DNA of 50,316 bases, taken from Phycisphaerales bacterium UBA3158. GTDB lineage: Bacteria > Planctomycetota > Phycisphaerae > Phycisphaerales > SM1A02. Location of the stretch: assembly GCA_002364555.1 (NCBI GenBank), contig DEYM01000170.1, positions 1 to 50,316 on the forward strand, written 5' to 3'. The notes below the pieces were generated by a model. The model was not told the origin of the DNA and searched no databases. It saw only the letters and a list, made by a program, of their open reading frames with translations. Positions 7,215 through 15,730 of the stretch are shown here, piece by piece. Position 1 is the stretch's first letter; each line of letters starts with the position of its first letter. The position numbers and the translations under genes were made by a program.

Positions 7215-9140
7215 ATGATGCGTTATCTCGGCCTGGCTATTCTGCTTCTGACCCTCATTCCCACCTCTCTCACGTATGCCCAGAATGCCCTGGGTGATGG
7301 CCACGCGCTCGATGGAGGCCTGAATACGAGAGGAACCAGGAACGAACCGACCAGAGCTGGTGATGTTGCTCCAGGCCAGTCGGCCAGAGGTCTGGTCAAT
7401 CCGAACATCGCAACGAGGCTCTCGACCAATTCGGACTTCTCGAAGCAGAACTTTGCCAATCCTGGTGCCTTCATGGAATCCGGCGGTGGTATCGGTAGCA
7501 ATCCGTGGTACTGGCAGCAGGCCGGTACGCTCGAGGGCCAGATGATGGGAGGTGGTTACGGCGGCGCCGGCGGGGGACTCGGTGGTGGTGTTTCGGCCAG
7601 ATACTTCTCCAAGGACAGCAACGGATTCAGCACAACAGGCACGTACAGCCCTTTCTTCAACAAGAATTTCGGCGACGCCAAGAACCGTGTTGCTTTCGGC
7701 TCCGATCTTGATTCACTCGACAAGCTCAATCAGATCAGCAACCGATACATCCCGAGTGGACAGCCCGGCAACGTTCTCCAATCGGAGGGCGCAACGACGC
7801 CTGATGATTTCAATGAACCGTGGCAGTACACGATTGGTGGGGGCAGCCCGTTTCTTCGCGATACACGTCGTGGGGAATTGATGCGGCAGGATCTCACCAA
7901 TCGCGAACTCAAGGTGGAACCACAGCCGGTCGGATCGGGAATCTCGCCCAACCAGCAGATGATTCAGTACACCGCTTCGAACCTCCTGGGACTCGGAGCC
8001 ATCTTCACTGGTGCAGATGCCTCGAATCTTGGTCTCACCAACTACGACCGATTGCGGTCGAATGAGGATGAGGCCGAAGGCCTGACGACGAAGGTCCGGC
8101 CCGGCCGGCCCTACGAGACCCGCTTTCCTCCCAATCTCATGGAAGGTAGGCGGATGACGAATCGAATCTCCGAACAGCAGGATCCCGGACGATCCCCACA
8201 GGTTGAATCGATCGTCGAGAAGATGGCTCAGCGGTACAAGGAACTCAATCCCGACAAGACCGACGATCTGGTCGGCCGGTTTGAACAGAATTATTCCCAG
8301 GTGCAACGGGAGATTTCCCAGTACCAGATTCAACCACGGTTGGATCGAATGGCTGAAGTCGAAGCCCTCGATGAAGAAGACGATGAACTCACCGAGGAGG
8401 GGCCCGACCTGCCCGTACCACCCAGACCGGAGGATCGGACACCTGGTGGGATACAGGACAGCAATCAGGATGATGATGTCAATCCTCTCAATTTCGATGA
8501 CATCGGACTGGTTCTTCGTCATGGACAACGCGTTGATTCACTGTCCACTGGAAACCAGACCCGCTTCGATGAACTGATGCTGGCCGGTCAGGACAAGCTC
8601 AAGTCGGGTGAATACTTCTGGGCAGAAAAACGATTCGGACGAGCACTTCGTTTCACTCCCGGCCATCCCCTGGCCACTGCAGGTCTTGCACACAGCCAGA
8701 TAGGTGCCGGTCTCAATCTGACTGCCGCACTCACGCTCAAGAGCCTGTTGGGCTTCCAGCCGGAGATGATCGATGTCGTCTACGACCCGATGCTGCTTCC
8801 GAAGATGGATGATCTCGAACAAGCCATCGATTTCTGTCGAGCTCGAATCGATGAGGATCAAGATCTTGATGATTTCGGATTCCTTCTGGCCTATCTCGGA
8901 CATCAACTGGACAGGCCGGAATTGATTCGCGAGGGACTCAATGCGATGTCCCGGGCCAATCAGGATCTCGTGTTTCTGGACATCCTGACGAGAGTATGGC
9001 TTCCCGAGGTTGATATTCAGCTACCGCCGATGGTTCTTCCAGAGAAGGGCGTTGAATTGAAGGAAGTGCAGATTGAACCGGCTCAACCAGCCGAACAAGT
9101 CGAGGAAACCATCGAGCTTGTTCCACTCATCGAGCCCTGA
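7215..9140 (+). CDS. Exported TPR-like protein with Gly-rich N-terminal region
   Basis: 641 aa from ATG at 7215 (GGAG at 7205-7208; a second ATG at 7218 is equally well spaced). A signal peptide (M-M-R-Y-L-G-L-A-I-L-L-L-T-L, cleavage near T-Y-A-Q) is followed by a low-complexity region with a G-G-G-Y-G-G-A-G-G-G run, an Asp/Glu-rich linker, and a C-terminal helical part. That part (Y-F-W-A-E-K-R-F-G-R-A-L-R-F-T-P-G-H-P-L-A) looks like degenerate TPR repeats. A periplasmic or outer-membrane-associated scaffold is inferred. No enzyme motif seen. The frame continues upstream to 7002, but that part overlaps metG and lacks signal character. Confidence 0.78.
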   Translation: MMRYLGLAILLLTLIPTSLTYAQNALGDGHALDGGLNTRGTRNEPTRAGDVAPGQSARGLVNPNIATRLSTNSDFSKQNFANPGAFMESGGGIGSNPWYWQQAGTLEGQMMGGGYGGAGGGLGGGVSARYFSKDSNGFSTTGTYSPFFNKNFGDAKNRVAFGSDLDSLDKLNQISNRYIPSGQPGNVLQSEGATTPDDFNEPWQYTIGGGSPFLRDTRRGELMRQDLTNRELKVEPQPVGSGISPNQQMIQYTASNLLGLGAIFTGADASNLGLTNYDRLRSNEDEAEGLTTKVRPGRPYETRFPPNLMEGRRMTNRISEQQDPGRSPQVESIVEKMAQRYKELNPDKTDDLVGRFEQNYSQVQREISQYQIQPRLDRMAEVEALDEEDDELTEEGPDLPVPPRPEDRTPGGIQDSNQDDDVNPLNFDDIGLVLRHGQRVDSLSTGNQTRFDELMLAGQDKLKSGEYFWAEKRFGRALRFTPGHPLATAGLAHSQIGAGLNLTAALTLKSLLGFQPEMIDVVYDPMLLPKMDDLEQAIDFCRARIDEDQDLDDFGFLLAYLGHQLDRPELIREGLNAMSRANQDLVFLDILTRVWLPEVDIQLPPMVLPEKGVELKEVQIEPAQPAEQVEETIELVPLIEP

Positions 9141-9153
9141 TCCATCCAGTCAC

Positions 9154-10095
9154 CTACCTGGCCGTCAGCCTGGCCACGAATACCGGCGGGCCTGATGATC
9201 CTGGATCAAGTGGCAACGGGACGTATTTCTCGAGTCGTAATCCGGACTTCTCTGCTGTGGCCGCGAGCACATCACTGGAAAAACCGAGATGAAGATGCCC
9301 CATCGTGTCGCGATAGTATTTTCGATCGTGACTCATCATGTCCAGGACCATGATTGGACCTGTCGTGATTCTTCTGGCTTCAGTCAGCGCCCTTGATGGA
9401 TCCTCCAGGTGATGGAGAATCAGGGAAAGAATGGTCGCATCGAAGGAGTGATCGTCGAAAGGGAGTTCACAGGCATCTGCTCTGTGGAATCCGATGTTGT
9501 CCACGTCGACCAGTCTCTTGCGAGCGGCTTCGAGCATGGCTTCCTCTCGATCGATGGCTTCGACTCGCTGTACCCAGTTGGCCAGTTCACCCGCCATCTG
9601 CCCGGTACCGCAGCCAAGGTCGGCAACGATCCAATCGGGATCCAGAAAACCGAGCAACGGGCGCATGTTCAGGGTTTGCCCGAAGAGGGTCTCGCGAAGA
9701 TCGGTCCACTCACCACCAAGGTCCCCGAAGAACCTCCGGCTGTCGACATGTCGTCTTGAAATGACTTCCCGAGCTCGTTGATCATCTTCAAGACAGACTG
9801 GAATCTCGGCCATCGCGGATTCGGCCAACGTCCAGATGGTACGAGCCGAATCATCCAGTGTGGATTGGGCCAGACGATACAGAGCGGCTGTTCCAACGCT
9901 GCGGCGAATGATCCATCCTGCTTCTAGAAGCCGTTTCAGATGCCTGGAAACCGTTGATTGAGGAAGCTGGAGAACTGCCGCGAGCTCTCCGACCCCGAGC
10001 TCATTCGCCTCGAGCGTGCGAAGGATCCGCAACCGGGCAAGATCATTCAGCGGCTCGATCCACTGCAGGAGAGGTAACGCCGAGGTTGTACTCAC
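9154..10095 (-). CDS. ArsR-type HTH fused to SAM-dependent methyltransferase
   Basis: 313 aa. Residues 13-80 are an ArsR winged helix (L-A-R-L-R-I-L-R-T-L-E, recognition part L-P-Q-S-T-V-S-R-H-L-K-R-L). Residues 140-310 are a class I methyltransferase with motif I V-A-D-L-G-C-G-T-G at 157-165, the acidic A-I-D-R-E after beta-2, and the post-motif L-S-L-I-L-H-H-L. This fusion is a known family; in some bacteria it sits near methionine-cycle genes, but not here. No metal-binding cysteine pair is visible in the HTH. The GTG start overlaps the stop of the TPR lipoprotein gene (GTGA), so translation is coupled. Substrate unknown. Confidence 0.87.
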   Translation of the reverse strand: MSTTSALPLLQWIEPLNDLARLRILRTLEANELGVGELAAVLQLPQSTVSRHLKRLLEAGWIIRRSVGTAALYRLAQSTLDDSARTIWTLAESAMAEIPVCLEDDQRAREVISRRHVDSRRFFGDLGGEWTDLRETLFGQTLNMRPLLGFLDPDWIVADLGCGTGQMAGELANWVQRVEAIDREEAMLEAARKRLVDVDNIGFHRADACELPFDDHSFDATILSLILHHLEDPSRALTEARRITTGPIMVLDMMSHDRKYYRDTMGHLHLGFSSDVLAATAEKSGLRLEKYVPLPLDPGSSGPPVFVARLTAR

Positions 10096-10787
10096 CCGCC
10101 CATCTCGATCGAACCGAGCATGGTGGGACCGGGGACTTCACCAAGATTTCTGATCATGGTTCCGACCTTCTCATTGTCGGGCTCCAGTGTCCAGGCGATC
10201 TTGAGCGACTTGAGTGCCGCATCGATGTCCCCGACGCGCTCCGAAAGCTGGGCGGAGACGATGTAGGGTTCAGCAGAGTCGGAGACGTCCAGAACAAGTG
10301 CTTCCTGCACCGCGAGTCGCGCCATGTCGGGATCATCGAGATCCAGGCTGTATCTCGCGAGCATCAGCCAGTCTTCGGAATTCTGAGTGGATTCAGCCCG
10401 ATCCACCAGAAAGGTGAAGAGCGCATCCCGATCATCCTGTCGATACATGGTCTCGGCCAGTTCCGAGGCGATCTCGTCATTCTGAGGCTCAAGTGTCTCG
10501 GCAATCGACAAACTGCTTCTGGCTATGTCCAGATCGTTGTTGTTCAACGCGGAAGAGCCCAGATGGAACTGGTACTTCCAATTGTCTGGAACGCGGTCGA
10601 CAAGTTGGGCATATTGTTCCTGCGCGGTTGACCAGTTACCGGCCCAGTAGTTGAAATGAGCCCGCTTGGCGAGTGATTCGGCAGGAACCTTGTTGCTGCA
10701 ACCAGAAACACCGGTGGAAACGGCCAGGAGACCGACGGCCCCTAGAGCCACGACAATCAGATTGATACGCTTCATGTTGTTCATCAT
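10092..10787 (-). CDS. TPR-repeat lipoprotein
   Basis: 231 aa. The N-terminus has a positive start, a hydrophobic stretch and a lipobox V-S-G-C with Cys 30, so it should be lipidated. The mature part holds three to four TPR-like helical pairs (W-A-G-N-W-S-T-A-Q-E-Q-Y-A-Q-L, and D-I-D-A-A-L-K-S-L-K-I-A-W-T-L-E-P). ATG codons at 10787, 10784 and 10775 could each be the start. The stop overlaps the next gene's GTG. Probably an envelope assembly or scaffolding protein; no specific partner can be inferred. Confidence 0.83.
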   Translation of the reverse strand: MMNNMKRINLIVVALGAVGLLAVSTGVSGCSNKVPAESLAKRAHFNYWAGNWSTAQEQYAQLVDRVPDNWKYQFHLGSSALNNNDLDIARSSLSIAETLEPQNDEIASELAETMYRQDDRDALFTFLVDRAESTQNSEDWLMLARYSLDLDDPDMARLAVQEALVLDVSDSAEPYIVSAQLSERVGDIDAALKSLKIAWTLEPDNEKVGTMIRNLGEVPGPTMLGSIEMGG

Positions 10788-10854
10788 ACGATGAGTGGGG
10801 TGGCTCTTCAGACAGTCGATACCGGACCATCACCGGGATATTCAGACATCAATC

Positions 10855-11274
10855 ATGAGAACAGTTCAACTCCAACACGATCTGCCCGACGGCTCTTCAC
10901 ATGTCGACTGGATGCTCCAGAGCCCGGACGACCCCTCCGGCAAATTGGTCTCCATCCGACTGGAAACACGTCTTGAAAGCATCGAAAACGGGGCATCCAT
11001 CCACGGCTTTCGACTCGATAACCACCGATCCGCCTATTTGGACTACGAGGGACCCGTTTCGAACAACAGGGGCCACGTCCACAGACTGGAACAGGGTTCC
11101 ATTGTGCAATGGGTATGCAATGGGGATGAATGGTGGATCACTCTGAAATGGTCGACTACCGCCGTTCAGGAGATCCGCGTGAGTGGAGGCGGATCGCTGC
11201 CGCAGATCGGCTGTCCATGCCTGGTCTATGCCGGGGCTTCATCTGAGCCGGAACCGGGTGTCTCCGAACGCTGA
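10855..11274 (+). CDS. Small protein resembling the LigD 3'-phosphoesterase (PE) domain
   Basis: 139 aa from ATG at 10855. The pattern L-Q-H-D near the start, H-V-D-W-M-L shortly after, and later Y-L-D-Y-E-G-P-V-S-N-N-R-G recalls the stand-alone DNA ligase D N-terminal-like proteins common in planctomycetes. In the bona fide PE domain several His and Asp residues bind metal and remove 3' ribonucleotides or phosphates; here the H-x-D-x-x-L core is only partly kept. Activity is therefore doubtful. No Ku or ligase gene is near. The 3' end overlaps the opposite BFD-like gene by 49 bp. Confidence 0.65.
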   Translation: MRTVQLQHDLPDGSSHVDWMLQSPDDPSGKLVSIRLETRLESIENGASIHGFRLDNHRSAYLDYEGPVSNNRGHVHRLEQGSIVQWVCNGDEWWITLKWSTTAVQEIRVSGGGSLPQIGCPCLVYAGASSEPEPGVSER

Positions 11275-11513
11275 CGATACACCTGCCGCCGCTTGGCATA
11301 CGACTCCGGAGAAACCGGCAAACCCGGCTCTTCGCCCTCGGCCCATTGCCGATGGAGCTTTTTCAGAAAGGGGACGCACCATTGGCAACCAGTTCCCGCC
11401 CCAAGGCATTCCGAGAGTTGTGATGGGACACGGGGCTTCTCTCTTGCCAAATAAGCACGAAGCTTGCGTAGAGAGACGTGGAAGCAGAGGCAGACATGAT
11501 CATCTGGTTTCAT
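11226..11513 (-). CDS. BFD-like [2Fe-2S]-binding protein
   Basis: 95 aa from ATG at 11513, 23 bp after the PilZ stop. Cys 8 and Cys 10 (C-x-C) with Cys 43 and Cys 46 (C-x2-C), 32 residues apart, match the bacterioferritin-associated ferredoxin-like [2Fe-2S] domain. The remaining 45 residues are hydrophilic. BFD domains mobilise iron from bacterioferritin or act in larger oxidoreductases; no ferritin gene is near, so the partner is unknown. The start lacks a clear ribosome-binding site and the frame extends into the PilZ gene, but without family likeness. Confidence 0.75.
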   Translation of the reverse strand: MKPDDHVCLCFHVSLRKLRAYLAREKPRVPSQLSECLGAGTGCQWCVPFLKKLHRQWAEGEEPGLPVSPESYAKRRQVYRQRSETPGSGSDEAPA

Positions 11514-11536
11514 CGTGACAGAATACCCATGGTTGT

Positions 11537-12268
11537 TCAGGAGTTTCTCAGGCGAGCGGCCCGACGAATCTCGGCTTTTCGAATGAATTCGGCCAGTTCC
11601 CTGACGGGCTCCACCAAGACGATTCCAAGGACATGTCGATCGCTTCGGCCATCCTTGCGAGCATTCACGATTCGAACCGGACAATCCAGGACCCCGACCG
11701 GACTCGGTAGCTCGGTCTCGAGCCAGAGAATTTCGCCGGGTTGAATTCCCGGTGAATCATCCCGAGAACGCAACTGCATCCCCTCCATGCTGATGTCGAT
11801 GATGTCGGCAAGCCAGAAGGCACCGGTTTCAGGATCTCGAAGCTGACCGGTGGGGGCCAGATCGAATCCGACACTCACTCGATGGCTCTGGCGTCGTTCA
11901 CCACCCTGAAGGCGACTGGGAATACTCAGACGAACGGTCGGTATGGGTCGACTGCCGCCACTGGGCTGCTCACTCATGCCAAGACAGTGGACACGCCCTC
12001 TGAAGCGTCCACCTCCACCCTGTACGACCAGCTCCAGAGATTCTCCTGAGCGAATTCGATTGGTGCTCTCGGGCCTGGAGATGACCATCCCTGTTCGCTC
12101 CACTGCGAGCAAGGACGTTGAAAGTGTTTCAGGAGTGCCGTCATCACACCAGCGGATGAGTGTCACATCTCGCTTGATCGCCTTGCGAAGCACCCTCAGA
12201 ACAGCACCTGAGGGTGCTGGAGGCATTCCACGACCACCTCGAATCAACCGGCTCAACAATCCTGTCAT
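11537..12268 (-). CDS. PilZ-domain protein with YcgR-like N-terminal region
   Basis: 243 aa. The C-terminal PilZ domain starts with R-R-Q-S-H-R (residues 125-130, the R-x3-R arm) and has D-I-S-M-E-G (D158, S160, G163), so the two c-di-GMP-binding motifs are intact. Residues 30-118 form a beta-rich module like the YcgR N-domain. YcgR proteins slow flagellar motors or switch other outputs when c-di-GMP is high. Downstream of hslV by 54 bp on the same strand. No diguanylate cyclase or flagellar gene is in the window, so the target is unknown. Confidence 0.85.
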   Translation of the reverse strand: MTGLLSRLIRGGRGMPPAPSGAVLRVLRKAIKRDVTLIRWCDDGTPETLSTSLLAVERTGMVISRPESTNRIRSGESLELVVQGGGGRFRGRVHCLGMSEQPSGGSRPIPTVRLSIPSRLQGGERRQSHRVSVGFDLAPTGQLRDPETGAFWLADIIDISMEGMQLRSRDDSPGIQPGEILWLETELPSPVGVLDCPVRIVNARKDGRSDRHVLGIVLVEPVRELAEFIRKAEIRRAARLRNS

Positions 12269-12322
12269 GACAAGGACATCGGCAGAGGAACCCGAGTACC
12301 TGCAAAGGTCAATGAATCCGGA

Positions 12323-12877
12323 TCAGAGTGTTTCCAGAACCACGGAATGGTTGGTGTAGATGCAGATCTCGGCGGCGACCTCCAGAGAAGTCGTGCAGAT
12401 CTCGCTCGATTCCAGCTCCGTTCGGCTCAAGAGTGCTCGAGCGGCTGCAAGAGCGGCTGTACCACCAGAACCAATGGTGCATATCCCGTCCGCTGGCTCG
12501 ATGACATCCCCTTGCCCGGAGAGCATCAGGGTGACATCACGATCCGCCACGATCATGAGTGCTTCCAGACGGCGCAATGCGCGATCGGTACGCCACTGTC
12601 TGGCGAGATCGATGGACGCCTTCATGAGGTTGGTCGGCGTGGACTTGAGAGTGGCCTCGAATCGCTCCAACAAGGCGAAACCATCCGCGGCACCACCGGC
12701 AAACCCGGCCAGTACACCGGCGTTCTGAGCACCAAGACCGGCGATTTTCCTGACTTTGACCGCATTGGACTTGGCAATGGTGTCACCAAGCGTCACCTGA
12801 CCATCACCAGCCATGGCGACCTTGCCATGGCGACGGACACAGACGATGGTCGTAGCCCTCCGGATCAGGCTGGGCAT
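12323..12877 (-). CDS. hslV: HslV peptidase subunit of the HslUV protease
   Basis: 184 aa, N-terminal-nucleophile threonine peptidase that forms a double hexamer driven by the HslU ATPase. The mature N-terminus would be T9 in A-T-T-I-V-C-V-R-R, with G-D-G-Q-V-T, the K residue in N-A-V-K-V-R-K and G-S-G-G following as in the family. Eight residues must be removed to free the threonine, longer than the single Met of enterobacteria. The first 13 bp overlap the end of the Hanks-kinase gene. No hslU is next to it or elsewhere in the window. Confidence 0.94.
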   Translation of the reverse strand: MPSLIRRATTIVCVRRHGKVAMAGDGQVTLGDTIAKSNAVKVRKIAGLGAQNAGVLAGFAGGAADGFALLERFEATLKSTPTNLMKASIDLARQWRTDRALRRLEALMIVADRDVTLMLSGQGDVIEPADGICTIGSGGTAALAAARALLSRTELESSEICTTSLEVAAEICIYTNHSVVLETL

Positions 12878-13713
12878 CGCAGGACCTGCTGGATCATCTC
12901 GAGTCGGTTGGCGACGACATCCATCGATTCCGGTCGATCCGCTGGATCCAACTGGATGCAGTCCATGATCTGCTGGGAAAGCAGTGGGTGGATCAGTGGA
13001 TTCTGTTCATGGGGGGGGATGGGAAGGTTGATCTCGTGATCTTCACGAACGCTGGCAGCATCGGCACCCTCACCACTTGACGGGGGCAACGCCGTCGGCA
13101 TCACCTCTCGCACGAGCACCCAGTACATCATCGCACCAAGGTTGTAGATATCCGTCTGAGGCGTGATCTCACCACGCCGGGCCTGCTCAGGAGCGATGTA
13201 CCCGGGTGTTCCCTGGATCCTCGGCTTGACTGTACCGATGGCACAGGCTTGACCGAGATCGATTATCCGGACACTGAGGTCTTCGAGAACGAGCACGTTG
13301 GTCGGCTTCATATCGGCATGAACGAACCCGCGACCGTGCATATGCATGAGTCCCTGAGCCACCTGATGGAAGATGTGGACGATGTCGCCGTAGTTCTTCG
13401 GGATCCGCTTATCGAGCGTGGTCGCGTCAACAAGCTCCATGATCAGTGAAACAGATGTCGTCTTCAGGAATTTTCGAGTCTTGATCAACCGTTCGAGGCG
13501 GCGAATGCTTGGATGATCCAGCTTCGACCCGATGGCGTATTCCTCTTCGGTCTGCTGGATGAAGCGATCATCCTTTTCGGTGATTCTGAGTACATGCTTC
13601 AGCGCCCACACCTGCTTGGTCTTGTTGTCCTGAACGGCGTAGATGCTGGATCTGGCGCCATCACCCAGGTGGGCGAGCACGGTGAAGTTCTTGATTGAAC
13701 GAGGCATACTCAT
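12865..13713 (-). CDS. Hanks-type Ser/Thr protein kinase, RD-minus
   Basis: 282 aa, soluble, kinase domain only. Glycine loop L-G-D-G-A-R-S-S-I-Y at 16-25, Lys 39 in A-L-K-H, E59 or nearby for the C-helix, catalytic loop H-A-D-M-K-P-T-N (D134, N139), D-L-G at 152-154 in place of DFG, and G-T-P-G-Y-I-A-P-E. The Arg of HRD is replaced by Ala, so activation-loop phosphorylation is probably not the switch. The catalytic residues are present, so activity is likely. No PASTA or membrane part. ATG codons at 13713 and 13707. It overlaps hslV by 13 bp. Confidence 0.92.
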   Translation of the reverse strand: MSMPRSIKNFTVLAHLGDGARSSIYAVQDNKTKQVWALKHVLRITEKDDRFIQQTEEEYAIGSKLDHPSIRRLERLIKTRKFLKTTSVSLIMELVDATTLDKRIPKNYGDIVHIFHQVAQGLMHMHGRGFVHADMKPTNVLVLEDLSVRIIDLGQACAIGTVKPRIQGTPGYIAPEQARRGEITPQTDIYNLGAMMYWVLVREVMPTALPPSSGEGADAASVREDHEINLPIPPHEQNPLIHPLLSQQIMDCIQLDPADRPESMDVVANRLEMIQQVLRCPA

Positions 13714-13973
13714 TGATCGACTCGGTCCAGCTGCACTATTGGGGGGATGAAGGCCTCATGGCCATCAGAAACCCCCGTCCCTCTGCCTGTAGTGACATGA
13801 CGCCATGCCTTCTCCAGTCCCACAATCTACCTCACGAACGCGTATGCCTCAACGAAGAGACTCCATGGGGCATAACTCACAAAGCCAAGAATCACCCGGT
13901 TCTCATCAAGACCACGCGACAACACGTCCAGAGATGGACTCTCGAGGCTTGTTTTCCATGGTTTGAGAGCGAT
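13714..13973. other. Intergenic region without recognised feature
   Basis: 260 bp between the amidase 3' end and the kinase start. A plus-strand open frame (13695-14048) crosses it but lacks family likeness and overlaps both neighbours. The minus-strand promoter of the kinase-hslV pair should lie here; I see no convincing -35/-10 pair. Confidence 0.4.
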
Positions 13974-14636
13974 TCAGTCCTGGATGTTCAGGAGTTGCTC
14001 GCGAAAATCAGCCACTGGGAAAAAACGTCCCGGGCTGGATTGGCCTGAAGCCACACTGGAATGGAGCTGTACCTGATCAGCTGGAATACGAAGTTCCTGC
14101 TGAAGTCTCTGGATCAATCTGGTCAGATGCCTGATCTGTCGATCGGTGAACCCTCTTCTCTGGCCGTTGCCGACCAGACAGATTCCAATGGATCGTTCAT
14201 TGTGATGCTGGCCTGATTCGCCGACGACATGGGCGCCTGGAAGCTGTTGATTCCAGCGATAACCAACATGGACCTCTCCATCGGCCAGGCCATTGCCGTT
14301 GCCGATGAGGAAGTGATACCCCAGGCCCTGGTATCCCCAGCCGAGGTGACGCCTGTGAACCGACTCGGCCGTGCCGAATGGTTCGCCAAGATGGTGAATA
14401 ACGATTCCCTGCCAACGCGATCGATCCAGTGAGTTCTCGAGCATGAAGACGGGGTCTTCTGCCGGCCTGTCCTGGAGATTGCCGAGACTTGTGAGTGGGA
14501 AGCCGGTGGCTGTTGTCGGGGTTCCCAGATCAAGAAGCATGATGACAGCCGTCATGGCTGCAAAGAAGCTCCCTAGAACGATTTGGGTTCGTCGAGAGAT
14601 CGGTGCCTTTGATGTATCGCGTCCGTGCTGGGTCAC
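13974..14636 (-). CDS. Membrane-anchored amidase_2/PGRP-fold protein
   Basis: 220 aa. One N-terminal membrane helix (residues 19-36) places the domain in the periplasm. The amidase_2 fold is shown by I-V-I-H-H (zinc ligand H81), G-Y-H-F-L-I-G-N-G, the S-I-G-I-C-L-V-G-N stretch and H192. The third zinc ligand, Cys in C-P-G or Asp in D-P-G of the family, is Ser 201 here (S-S-P-G-R-F-F-P). N-acetylmuramoyl-L-alanine amidases cut the sugar-peptide bond of peptidoglycan; with this change, weaker zinc binding or a pure binding role is possible. Confidence 0.84.
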   Translation of the reverse strand: MTQHGRDTSKAPISRRTQIVLGSFFAAMTAVIMLLDLGTPTTATGFPLTSLGNLQDRPAEDPVFMLENSLDRSRWQGIVIHHLGEPFGTAESVHRRHLGWGYQGLGYHFLIGNGNGLADGEVHVGYRWNQQLPGAHVVGESGQHHNERSIGICLVGNGQRRGFTDRQIRHLTRLIQRLQQELRIPADQVQLHSSVASGQSSPGRFFPVADFREQLLNIQD

Positions 14637-14823
14637 ATGTCATCCGGATCAGTAACTGGGTGGAGCTGAAGTGGGAACAATCGCGCTCCCTCTCCGTTAT
14701 TTCCTATCGGTACATACCCCCCGGTTGACTTGAGCAAAGCCTTCAGGGAAAGGTATTTCTGTCAATTTCACTATCGGACCTCCATCATCTTCCGCATGAT
14801 CGTGACAACTGGTTCCACCACAG

Positions 14824-15042
14824 TCAGTTCGTCATCAGCCTCTGCCGCAAGGCTGGCTGCGTAGTGCCAAAGGCGTCCTTGCCCTCCATGGGGGTCTCAC
14901 CATCTCTTGCAGCATCATGTTGCGAGAACTGGTTGCGAGGAAGCTTGGCATCGAACAGCGGGCGATAACAGCCCGATACAGTCGCCAGAAGTGGAACCAG
15001 GGAAACGATCAGGATGACTTTCTTCCGATTCATTACTTTCAT
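14824..15042 (-). CDS. Small lipoprotein
   Basis: 72 aa from ATG at 15042 (or 15033). Basic start, hydrophobic stretch, lipobox V-S-G-C at Cys 25, then a polar mature part of about 48 residues without recognisable motif. The frame upstream to 15111 overlaps no other gene on the strand but gives no signal sequence. It follows the 15071-15730 gene on the same strand. Function unknown. Confidence 0.62.
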   Translation of the reverse strand: MKVMNRKKVILIVSLVPLLATVSGCYRPLFDAKLPRNQFSQHDAARDGETPMEGKDAFGTTQPALRQRLMTN

Positions 15043-15070
15043 GGTACTACCGAAATCGGACTCGTTGAAA

Positions 15071-15730
15071 TCAACGAATGTCCACCTCGTCTCCACATTC
15101 GAGCAATTCACCAGTTCTCAGATCTCGATAGAAGACTTTCACATTCAGTGATTCCACGTCGGGAGTCAGATCGGCATCGTCCAGGGGCACGTTCGCCAAC
15201 CAGGTCGTTCCGCCAACGAACCCTCCTCGCCAGGCATCTCGAAGCTCCTCCGGGGACAGTTCGATGTCCGCAAGTTCAACAGGAGCCGCATCTTCCTGAA
15301 TTCTGGTGACCTTGATCCGCATGGAGCCAGCCAACTGGATGGGTCGATTCCGCCCATCGACCGCCCCCACATGTATCTCAAGAGGCCTTTGACCATCGGC
15401 ATCCGGGGTTGTGCGTCGACCACTGGCTCTGTTGAGGGAAATCCGGGTCACCACTGGTATGGCGGCGGAATCGGATCCGGATGGAGTGCCGTCATCAGCC
15501 TTTGAAGTGGATTCAGAGGACTTCAGCTGTATCTCCAGCTCTTGCTGTCGAAGCCGAAGGGCTTCGTTTTCGGATTCCAGTTCATGGACCTGATCACGAA
15601 GCTGGGCACTCATGGCTCGACTTCGGTTCTTGCACGACACCTGGAGACCGCAGACAAGCAGCAGCAGGACAGCCAGGAGAATCACGGATACCCGCGAATT
15701 CCTTGAAGTGTCAGAAAGCCGTTCCATCAT
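15071..15730 (-). CDS. Membrane-anchored coiled-coil protein coupled to clpP
   Basis: 219 aa. An N-terminal hydrophobic anchor (residues 14-30) is followed by a coiled coil with heptad Leu/Glu pattern at about 43-71, a Ser/Asp linker, and a C-terminal beta-rich domain (R-P-L-E-I-H-V-G-A-V-D-G-R-N-R-P). Cys 33 after the anchor lacks a good -3 residue, so lipidation is uncertain. The ATG overlaps the clpP stop (ATGA), indicating translational coupling. No known family; a periplasmic or envelope role is inferred. Confidence 0.75.
   Translation of the reverse strand: MMERLSDTSRNSRVSVILLAVLLLLVCGLQVSCKNRSRAMSAQLRDQVHELESENEALRLRQQELEIQLKSSESTSKADDGTPSGSDSAAIPVVTRISLNRASGRRTTPDADGQRPLEIHVGAVDGRNRPIQLAGSMRIKVTRIQEDAAPVELADIELSPEELRDAWRGGFVGGTTWLANVPLDDADLTPDVESLNVKVFYRDLRTGELLECGDEVDIR

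Noticed and set aside
7713..8528. Minus-strand open frame of 271 residues
   Set aside because: Antisense to the exported TPR-like protein; no motif or signal.
13695..14048. Plus-strand frame of 117 residues across the amidase-kinase gap
   Set aside because: Overlaps both neighbours on the opposite strand, no ribosome-binding site, no likeness; kept as possible but unsupported.
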